Positions 20,840-25,983 of a DNA stretch of 25,983 nucleotides are shown piece after piece. The position numbers were made by a program, and so were the translations under genes. The stretch is taken from positions 1-25,983 of the forward strand of contig CAYMWP010000061.1 of the NCBI GenBank assembly GCA_964393895.1, read 5' to 3'. Positions within the stretch are counted from its first letter, which is position 1; the number at the start of each line of letters is the position of its first letter. The stretch is from B4-G1 sp964393895. Lineage in GTDB: Bacteria > Chloroflexota > Anaerolineae > B4-G1. The notes under the pieces are model-generated. The model was not told the origin of the DNA, ran no database searches, and saw only the letters and a list, made by a program, of their open reading frames with translations.

Positions 20840-20985
20840 CCCAACTGGCGATGACCAACCTGCACCAGGAGTTCGGCGACCTGACGCTGGACGAGAGCCT
20901 GATCGCGCGTGAGAAGATCGCCCACAACCCACAGTCTGTGCTCAATGCCTTCGCCGAGGAGTGGGGTCTGCACGGCGATGAGTAG
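20836..20985 (+). CDS. small ORF, candidate antitoxin of a broken toxin-antitoxin pair
   Basis: A 49-residue frame starts at a GTG and contains LTLDESLIAREKIAHNPQSV followed by LNAFAEEWGLHGDE. I do not recognise a DNA-binding domain with certainty. The acidic C-terminus and the 8-bp overlap with a downstream PIN-like start are typical of antitoxin genes. The start may be truncated by the same decay that affects its neighbours, since a stop codon lies just upstream in frame. Either a partial antitoxin or an intact tiny one is possible. Confidence 0.45.
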   Translation: MTQLAMTNLHQEFGDLTLDESLIAREKIAHNPQSVLNAFAEEWGLHGDE

Positions 20986-21160
20986 AACCCCTCTCGACGT
21001 TATTTGCGATGCTGGCCCCCTGATACACCTCGACGAGCTGCCTGGACCCGTTGGCCGACTTGTGTGCGGTATTGTCAGCCCTGCCAGGCTGGTGAGTGAG
21101 CCAGTCACAGCATCCCGGATCTGCCGCGCTGTCACGTCGTTGCCTGGCACGGCGGCCCTG
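20978..21160 (+). pseudogene. DUF3368/PIN-like toxin, frameshifted
   Basis: The first 21 codons read MSRTPLDVICDAGPLIHLDE plus L, matching the start of DUF3368-type PIN toxins, where the early Asp is a metal ligand. Similarity then moves to the +1 frame as LDPLADLCAVL (from 21042) and meets a stop at 21093-21095. The remaining conserved acidic residues of a PIN nuclease are not recoverable. The overlap with the preceding small frame supports a former toxin-antitoxin operon. Confidence 0.55.
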
Positions 21161-21162
21161 CG

Positions 21163-21557
21163 GGTGTTCGCGGTCGGGTGCGTAAACTGCTGGACGACCA
21201 CATCAGATCCTCGGACGTGGTCACCCTGGTGGAGCAGGTCAACATCTTTGACGTGGAAGCCTTTGAGGCCGAGATCACCAAGCTCCCGACCACGGCGGCT
21301 CACGCCGATACCATTGCCCACCGGGTCAAGCGCACTGTGACCGAGCGGATGGAACGAGAGCATTGAGGTCTACCGGCAGGGCCGCATCAGCGAAGCCGAG
21401 TACCTGCAACGGGCCACAGAAATCCTGGGACGCGTCCAGGTAGGGGGAGTACCTGTACGGCGTCAAGGGCCAGTACGACATTCCCCTCACGCCCAGGGAT
21501 ACGGACGCGATCCTCGACAGCGTGATCGAGGTTGCCAGGCAGCGGGACCGGGTGTAG
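21163..21557 (+). pseudogene. hsdR: type I restriction endonuclease subunit R (HsdR), C-terminal remnant
   Basis: Three pieces in three successive frames match the helical C-terminal region of HsdR, which contacts the methylase core. The first (from 21178) reads VRKLLDDHIRSSDVVTLVEQ, then VNIFDVEAFEAEI and ADTIAHRVKRTVTERMER. The second (from 21359) reads SIEVYRQGRISEAEYLQRAT EILGRV. The third (from 21450) reads YDIPLTPRDTDAILDSVIEV ARQRDRV and ends at TAG 21555-21557. A short deletion separates the first two. The motor and nuclease domains are missing, and hsdM/hsdS are not in the window. The restriction system is therefore dead here. Confidence 0.75.
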
Positions 21558-21559
21558 CA

Positions 21560-21927
21560 ATGACGGTGCATTCCGTCCAGTACGGCACGACGACCATCGA
21601 ATTCGAGCTGATCTACGCGCAGCGTAAGACGCTGGGCATTACCGTGCACCCAGAAGACCTGCGGGTCACCGTCAAAGCGCCGGAGAGCAGTGCCCTGTCC
21701 GACGTCGAAGCCAGGGTCCGATAGCGGACGGCTGGATCCTGCATCAGCAGTGGGATCTGGAGCGGTATTTGCCCCGTCTCCCGCCGTGGCAGTACGTCAG
21801 CGGTGAGACCCATCGCTTTTTGGGAACGGGAGTGATAGGGCAAGAGAGCGGCACGACTGAATCGCAGGTGTGCCACACATCTGGGCAGCGCGAGTGGGCA
21901 CAGGATGACGCTGGTGATGGCGTACGC
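21560..21927 (+). pseudogene. YgjP-like (DUF45) metal-dependent hydrolase, frameshifted and cut by the assembly gap
   Basis: The first frame (MTVHSVQYGTTTIEFELIYA, then QRKTLGITVHPEDLRVTVKAP) matches the N-terminus of YgjP/DUF45 zinc hydrolases. It stops at TAG 21722-21724. Similarity resumes in another frame as ADGWILHQQWDLERYLPRLP and YVSGETHRFLG, then degenerates before the gap. The HExxH active site would lie beyond the gap and is not seen. Genes of this family commonly follow hsdR, and here it starts three bases after the hsdR stop, so both belonged to one operon. Confidence 0.65.
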
Positions 21928-22027
21928 NNNNNNNNNNNNNNNNNNNNNNNNNNNNNNNNNNNNNNNNNNNNNNNNNNNNNNNNNNNNNNNNNNNNNNNNN
22001 NNNNNNNNNNNNNNNNNNNNNNNNNNN
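21928..22027. other. assembly gap of exactly 100 N
   Basis: The run of 100 unknown bases is the conventional placeholder for a scaffold join of unknown true length. Coding content on the two sides is unrelated, so adjacency depends on the scaffolding. Confidence 0.98.
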
Positions 22028-22831
22028 GTCAGCCTGCGCCAACTGGTGGTCGCCGAGCCCCACAGCCGCCTGGAGGAGATCATGGGCCGGGAGGTGATCT
22101 CGGTCCGGGCAGGAGCCGACCAGGAGGAGTGCGCCCGGCTCATGTCCCGCTACGACCTGCTGGCCCTGCCGGTGGTGGACCCCGCCGGCAGGCTACTCGG
22201 CGTGGTTACCGTGGACGACGTGGTAGACGTCCTGGTGGGCGAGGCCACGGAGGACATCCAGCGCTTGGGCGGCGCTCAGCCCCTCGACCGGCCCTACCTG
22301 GACACGCCCATCCTGTCGGTCTTTCGTAAACGCGCCGGCTGGTTGCTGCTGCTGTTCGTGACGGAGAGCCTGACCGGCAGCGTGCTGCGCCACTTCGAGG
22401 AGGAACTGGAGGCCGTCGTCGCCCTGGCCTTTTTCGTGCCGTTGCTCATCGGCACCGGGGGTAACGCCGGCACCCAGACGACCAGCACCCTGATCCGCGC
22501 CCTGGCCGTGGGCGAGATCGAGCTGCGGGATGCGCTGCAGACCCTGTGGCACGAACTGCGCGTCGGCCTGTTGCTGGGCGGGGCCATGGCCGCCATCGCC
22601 TACGGCCGTGCCCTGACCTGGGGCTCGAGCCAGGGGCTGGCGCTGACCGTGTCGCTGGCCATCTTTGCCATCGTCGTGTGGGCCAACGGCCTGGGCTCGC
22701 TGTTGCCCCTGCTGGCCGGCCGGCTCAAGATCGACCCGGCCGTCGTCTCCGGCCCGGTGATGAGCACCCTGGTGGACGTCACCGGGCTGTTAATCTACTT
22801 TACCATCGCCCGGCTGATCCTGGGGTTGTGA
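22028..22831 (+). CDS. mgtE: magnesium transporter MgtE, 3' portion
   Basis: This is the C-terminal 267 residues of a MgtE-type Mg2+ channel. It begins inside the CBS region (one CBS motif MGREVISVRAGADQEECARL, then LLALPVVDPAGRLLGVVTVD). This leads to the connecting helix and a membrane domain of about five helices. The pore signature is LLIGTGGNAGTQTTSTLIRA (equivalent to the family's GGN-GTQ segment). The end, GPVMSTLVDVTGLLIYFTIA, is also typical, with the conserved Asp of the selectivity site. The N-terminal MgtE_N domain and the start lie in or before the gap. In the family, Mg2+ binding to the cytoplasmic domains closes the pore. It converges on the kdpE-like gene, 55 bp away. The weak AGGGCCT/AGGCCCT repeat between them (22849-22885) is not a convincing terminator. 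Confidence 0.93.
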   Translation, partial: VSLRQLVVAEPHSRLEEIMGREVISVRAGADQEECARLMSRYDLLALPVVDPAGRLLGVVTVDDVVDVLVGEATEDIQRLGGAQPLDRPYLDTPILSVFRKRAGWLLLLFVTESLTGSVLRHFEEELEAVVALAFFVPLLIGTGGNAGTQTTSTLIRALAVGEIELRDALQTLWHELRVGLLLGGAMAAIAYGRALTWGSSQGLALTVSLAIFAIVVWANGLGSLLPLLAGRLKIDPAVVSGPVMSTLVDVTGLLIYFTIARLILGL

Positions 22832-22886
22832 AGGCAGGGAGGTAGGAGAGGGCCTCGCCTGGTGGATGGTCCTTTGTCAGGCCCTT

Positions 22887-23579
22887 TCAGACCTCGAAAC
22901 GCAGGCGGTAGCCCACACCCGGCTCGGTGATGATGTACTCTGGCCTGGTCGAGTTGCGCTCGATCTTTTGCCGCAGGTTGCTGATGTTCACCCGCAATAG
23001 GTGGCTCTCGCGCTCGTAGCCCAGGCCCCATACTTTGCGCAGCAGTTGCTGGTGGGTGAGCACCTTGCCGGCGTGGATCACCAGCACCCGCAGCAGATCA
23101 TACTCGGTAGGGGTCAACTGCACGTCACGGTCCCGGACACGCACCAGGCGCCGTGCCAGGTCTACGACCAGGTCCCGGGTGGCAAAGACCGGTTCCGTCT
23201 CGGGATGCGCGATGCGGCGCAGGACCACGCGCATGCGGGCCATCAATTCCCCCACGCCGAAGGGCTTGGTCAGGTAATCGTCCGCCCCGACATCCAGCGC
23301 TGCGATCTTGTCGTCTTCCTGATCCCGCACTGAGAGGATGATGATCGGAATACGAGACCATTCGCGCAGGCGGGCCGTCACCTCGGTGCCATCCATGTCG
23401 GGCAGGCCGAGATCGAGGATCATCACATCAGGCCGGTCCCTGACCACACTCTCCAGCGCCTCGGCGCCGTTGGTGGCCTCGAACACGGCGTAGCCGTTGG
23501 CGGCCAGCGAGGTGTGCAGGAAGCGGCGGATGGCCCGCTCGTCGTCTACCACCAGAACACGCAATCCGCTCTCATTCAT
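22887..23579 (-). CDS. kdpE: KdpE-type response regulator
   Basis: This 230-residue OmpR-family regulator has a receiver domain (6-120) with Asp-Asp12-13, phosphoacceptor Asp56 in MILDLGLPDMDG and Lys105 in YLTKPFG. A winged-helix DNA-binding domain follows (about 130-228, with LTPTEYDLLRVLVIHAGKVL and GVGYRLRFE). The sequence is closest in feel to KdpE, which activates potassium-pump genes. Its ATG overlaps the stop codon of the kinase gene (ATGA), so the two are translationally coupled. A longer frame would start inside the kinase and is rejected. No kdpFABC genes are seen, so the target may lie outside the window or be something else. Confidence 0.9.
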   Translation of the reverse strand: MNESGLRVLVVDDERAIRRFLHTSLAANGYAVFEATNGAEALESVVRDRPDVMILDLGLPDMDGTEVTARLREWSRIPIIILSVRDQEDDKIAALDVGADDYLTKPFGVGELMARMRVVLRRIAHPETEPVFATRDLVVDLARRLVRVRDRDVQLTPTEYDLLRVLVIHAGKVLTHQQLLRKVWGLGYERESHLLRVNISNLRQKIERNSTRPEYIITEPGVGYRLRFEV

Positions 23580-25147
23580 TCCGTCCCCTCCAGGATCGGC
23601 AGGACGATGGTGAAAGCAGCGCCCTGGCCGGCCTGATTGGCGGCCCAGATGCACCCGCCGTGGGCCTCCACGATGCCCTTGCTGATGGGCAGCCCCAGGC
23701 CGATGCCCGGTACCTCGGCGGAGCGTTGCACACGATAGAATTTGTCAAAGATACGCATCGTGTCCTCCTCCGGGATGCCCGGCCCCTCGTCGATGACGGC
23801 CAGGTGCAACTCCGGGCCGGCCGCCTCGGCCTTGACGGTGATTGGCCGGCCTGGCGGCGCATACTTGAGGGCGTTGTCCAGCATATTGACCAGCGCCTGG
23901 GCCATCAAGGGCAGATCCATAGGTACCGGAGGTAGGGTGTCGGGCACCTCCAGGACAATATCGCGTCCTTCCAGGCGGTCGCCCAATCGCTCCAAGGCCA
24001 CGCCGACCAGGTCCTGTACGTCGCATAGCTCTGGTTGGATCTTTCTGACCCCCGCTTCCAGGCGGGTCATGTCCAACAGGTTGCCGACGAAATCGTCGAG
24101 CCGGTCCGCTTGTTCCCAGGCCGTGTTGACCAGGAGCATCCGCGCGGTCTCGTCAAGGTATGCGGCGTCGTCGCGCAGGCTGCTCAATGCCCCGGTGATG
24201 GAGGCCAGCGGGGTGCGCAGGTCGTGGGAGATGGAGTTGAGCAGAGCAGCCTGCAGTTTCTCACTCTCCCGCAGCAATTGCGCCTGCCGCGCCTCGCGGG
24301 TGAGGTCGATTCGCGTGAGCGCCTGGGCAGTCAGGCTGGCAAAGGCCCCCAGGAGCCGCCATTGCTCAGGCGTCAGGGGGCTGGCTTGCCCGACTGATTG
24401 CAGCCCCAACACCCCCACCACACCCTGGGTCGAGCTGAGGGGCAAATAGGTGCCTTTGATCTCGCTCAGGGCCTCGGTACAACGTCCTGCCAATTGACCT
24501 TGCCGATAGGCCCAGGCAGCAGCGTCCCGTTCATCTATGTCCAGATCATACCCAGGGCTGTCGAGGGCGGGTTCCAGGCTCCGGCCATTGGCGAGCAGGA
24601 CGACCGCTTCTCCTCGAAAGACCCGGTCGATGTGATTCATCACAGTCCGAGCCACGTCGGCCGGATCGAGGACCATGGTCAGGTCCCGGCTCAACTCGTA
24701 CAGGGTGCGGGTATGCGTGGCCTGGTCCCGGGCGGCGTTGGCCTGCTCGCAGGCTTGAGCCGTGAGCGTGCTGATCAGCAGGCCAACGCTCAACAGGGCA
24801 ATGAAGGTCAGCACGAACTGGGCATCGGCGACGGCAAAGGTATGGTAGGGCTGCACGAACACCAGGTCAAAGGCGAGCACGCTCACCAGGGAGACCAGTA
24901 CGGCCGGGTATCGTCCCAGCCACAGCGCGGCCAGGACCACCGCCAGCAGGTAGAGCATCACCAGGTTGGTAGGGTCGATGAACGAGCGCAAGGGGAGTCC
25001 CAGCAGGGTCGTCACCGCCACCAACCCGATGCCGTAGACGAAGGGCAGCCAGCGATGAACTCGCGGGGCCGCCCTGCCGTTTCGCAATTCTGTCTGCTCC
25101 CGGCGCAATGGACGGTCGTCAGAATTCATAGTCGAATTGTACATCAT
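23576..25147 (-). CDS. kdpD: KdpD-type sensor histidine kinase lacking the N-terminal KdpD/Usp half
   Basis: This 523-residue membrane kinase has four transmembrane helices in a DUF4118 module (about 34-130), then a GAF-like domain (about 147-280). The HisKA domain carries LLNSISHDLRTPLASITGAL (phospho-acceptor His308). The HATPase domain has N box LVNMLDNALKYAP, G1 VIDEGPGIP and G2 PGIGLGLPISKGIVEAHGG. Full-length KdpD is about 900 residues, with a cytoplasmic KdpD sensor and Usp domain before the helices. Those are absent here, and only about 33 residues precede the first helix. The start ATG overlaps the stop of the PRC-barrel lipoprotein gene (ATGA), fixing the N-terminus. A separate UspA-domain protein is encoded two genes upstream in the same unit. 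Input ligands are unknown. Confidence 0.92.
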   Translation of the reverse strand: MMYNSTMNSDDRPLRREQTELRNGRAAPRVHRWLPFVYGIGLVAVTTLLGLPLRSFIDPTNLVMLYLLAVVLAALWLGRYPAVLVSLVSVLAFDLVFVQPYHTFAVADAQFVLTFIALLSVGLLISTLTAQACEQANAARDQATHTRTLYELSRDLTMVLDPADVARTVMNHIDRVFRGEAVVLLANGRSLEPALDSPGYDLDIDERDAAAWAYRQGQLAGRCTEALSEIKGTYLPLSSTQGVVGVLGLQSVGQASPLTPEQWRLLGAFASLTAQALTRIDLTREARQAQLLRESEKLQAALLNSISHDLRTPLASITGALSSLRDDAAYLDETARMLLVNTAWEQADRLDDFVGNLLDMTRLEAGVRKIQPELCDVQDLVGVALERLGDRLEGRDIVLEVPDTLPPVPMDLPLMAQALVNMLDNALKYAPPGRPITVKAEAAGPELHLAVIDEGPGIPEEDTMRIFDKFYRVQRSAEVPGIGLGLPISKGIVEAHGGCIWAANQAGQGAAFTIVLPILEGTE

Positions 25148-25635
25148 TCAGGGCCGGAATAGAAATCCGGCTGGTCCCTCTCGCCGCCCACAGATCGCCA
25201 ATAGTCATCGATTACCTGCGCCTGCGCTGCGCTCAACGAAGCCGGCGCTTTCTTTAGATAGGGTGCCGGCATCAACGTCATCTCATCGGCGTCGAGGCTG
25301 AGTGTACCCCCCTCAGGATCGGGCGTGAACAATGCCCACGGGATGGGAATGAATCGCCTCGGGTCCCTGACCATGAGCGCCCGGCCATAGACCCCGGGTT
25401 CCCTGAAGAACAGCACGAGATAGACGGTCTCGCCCGTTTCCGGATTCAACAACACCCCAGCCACCTCGCCGAGCCACTTTCCCTCCGAGCTGTTCACCTC
25501 GTAGCCGGTGAACTGGGTGACCCGAACATCGGCACCAGGCGGTGGCAGCTCACCCGTCGCCGGACCCCCGGCACAGGCTCCCAGGACAGGCACGGCGACA
25601 AGCAGCAGCAGGGCAAGGGTCTTGGTGCCCGTCAT
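25144..25635 (-). CDS. PRC-barrel-like lipoprotein
   Basis: This 163-residue lipoprotein has a signal sequence (MTGTKTLALLLLVAVPVLGA, cleavage before Cys21 in the lipobox L18-G19-A20-C21), so it is lipid-anchored outside the membrane. Residues about 37-125 resemble a PRC barrel: FTGYEVNSSEGKWLGEVAGV, then LLNPETGETVYLVLFF and FIPIPWALFTP. The C-terminal segment (SLSAAQAQVIDDYWRSVGGE) is helical. PRC barrels bind proteins or RNA in other systems, but a secreted version next to a sensor kinase suggests an accessory input or surface role. Both ends overlap neighbours by ATGA (the Usp gene before and kdpD after). The assignment to PRC is by pattern and moderately sure. Confidence 0.8.
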   Translation of the reverse strand: MTGTKTLALLLLVAVPVLGACAGGPATGELPPPGADVRVTQFTGYEVNSSEGKWLGEVAGVLLNPETGETVYLVLFFREPGVYGRALMVRDPRRFIPIPWALFTPDPEGGTLSLDADEMTLMPAPYLKKAPASLSAAQAQVIDDYWRSVGGERDQPDFYSGPE

Positions 25636-25983
25636 GGTTCTGTGCTCCCCCTCTGGGTCGAGGTAGTTGGCTGCGTCCCAGTAGTTGGCTCCAGCACGGT
25701 CTGGCGCAGGAACGAGTGAAGGGGACTGCTGCGCCGCTTGACCATGACGACGGTCACCGGGGCACGCCCGGCAATCTGGCCCGAGACGCTGCCCATGAGC
25801 AGGTTTCGGAACAGCGGTTCCTCGGTGGCCCCCACGACGATCAGATCGTGGCTGCCCGCCTGCGCCTCGTTGATGACACTGTCCACCACGTCGGTCCCTT
25901 CAACCAGGCGCTTTTCGACGAACGTGTCCTCGATGCCTTCCAACACATAGTCGAGACACTGTTCGGCACGGACTATGGCCGCG
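25632..25983 (-). CDS. UspA-domain protein, partial (5' end beyond the window)
   Basis: The frame stays open to the window edge (AAIVRAEQCLDYVLEGIEDT upstream of a possible internal GTG), so the 5' end is missing. The C-terminal half of a universal-stress-protein fold is visible: VDSVINEAQAGSHDLIVVGA, then EPLFRNLLMGSVSGQIAGRA PVTVVMV. The phosphate-loop serine of GSVS is present, but the usual preceding GxxG is not clear (GATEEP), so nucleotide binding is uncertain. A Ser/Thr/Gln-rich tail follows. It may be a stand-alone Usp or the tail of a larger transporter-Usp fusion. Its stop overlaps the lipoprotein start (ATGA), making it the first visible gene of the sensory operon. Confidence 0.85.
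   Translation of the reverse strand, partial: AAIVRAEQCLDYVLEGIEDTFVEKRLVEGTDVVDSVINEAQAGSHDLIVVGATEEPLFRNLLMGSVSGQIAGRAPVTVVMVKRRSSPLHSFLRQTVLEPTTGTQPTTSTQRGSTEP

Noticed and set aside
21769..22329. An open frame crossing the 100-N gap
   Set aside because: The reading frame through unknown bases has no meaning. The left part is the YgjP-like remnant and the right part is an off-frame shadow of mgtE.
22849..22885. Terminator between mgtE and the kdpE-like gene
   Set aside because: AGGGCCT/AGGCCCT is only 7 bp with a 23-nt loop and no T run on the plus strand.
24398..25162. A 254-codon open frame on the plus strand
   Set aside because: It is antisense to the kinase DUF4118/GAF region, with Gln/His-rich low-complexity translation.
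1..25983. CRISPR array
   Set aside because: No regularly spaced direct repeats of 23-50 bp were found. The only tandem repeat is the 28-bp heptamer tract at 3204-3231.

Overview
The window looks like a scaffold from a member of the Chloroflexota (Anaerolineae-like). This is an inference from gene content. Signs include a secreted papain-type protease ending in YLPLVMRNH, a tail I associate with exported proteins of this phylum. Others are a Ser/Thr kinase carrying PASTA repeats plus a C-terminal beta-sandwich-type region, an Ala/Pro-rich divisome protein, and a GC-rich coding style with near-consensus TTGACA/TTGCCN-TATAAT promoters. No rRNA is present to confirm placement. The two tRNAs do not encode CCA.

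Region 1 (1-3.2 kb): a ROK-family sugar kinase (-) and an exported C1A cysteine protease (+) are read from back-to-back promoters. Region 2 (3.2-6.6 kb): an alkyl-DHAP-synthase-like FAD protein and glycerol-3-phosphate dehydrogenase (glpD) overlap by 4 bp, which suggests a glycerol-phosphate or ether-lipid module. Region 3 (6.6-8.5 kb): a promoter-to-terminator operon encodes a metallo-beta-lactamase-fold protein that has lost its metal ligands, a TPR lipoprotein and a small alpha/beta-barrel-like protein. Region 4 (8.5-11.1 kb): an FmdB-type zinc ribbon (-), a gene-poor stretch with palindromes, and a long-chain acyl-CoA ligase (+).

Region 5 (11.1-16.0 kb, minus strand): a PASTA kinase is followed by ftsH, a MntA-like nucleotidyltransferase and a HepT-like HEPN toxin. 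The last three are closely packed. A 133-bp MITE-like element, flanked by 13-bp direct repeats, sits between the ftsH promoter and its start codon. Region 6 (16.1-20.5 kb, plus): a Ca2+/H+ antiporter, secG, a membrane-anchored peptide-binding protein, tRNA-Leu(CAG), an FtsB/DivIC-like protein and initiator tRNA-Met, each with a recognisable promoter except the binding protein.

Region 7 (20.46-21.93 kb) is a decayed accessory patch directly downstream of the initiator tRNA. It holds a T-arm duplicate, a tyrosine-recombinase remnant, a broken toxin-antitoxin pair, the frameshifted C-terminus of a type I restriction subunit (HsdR), and a broken YgjP-like metallohydrolase. It ends at a run of exactly 100 N (21928-22027), so linkage across that point depends on scaffolding.

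Region 8 (22.03-25.98 kb): the 3' part of mgtE (+) converges on a minus-strand sensory operon. That operon is a UspA-domain protein (cut by the window edge), a PRC-barrel lipoprotein, a short KdpD-type histidine kinase lacking the usual cytoplasmic N-terminal half, and a KdpE-type regulator. All three junctions are ATGA overlaps, and no kdpFABC pump genes are visible. This operon, the ftsH-MntA-HepT cluster with its inserted leader element, and the metal-ligand-less lactamase-fold operon are the best candidates for something not yet described.
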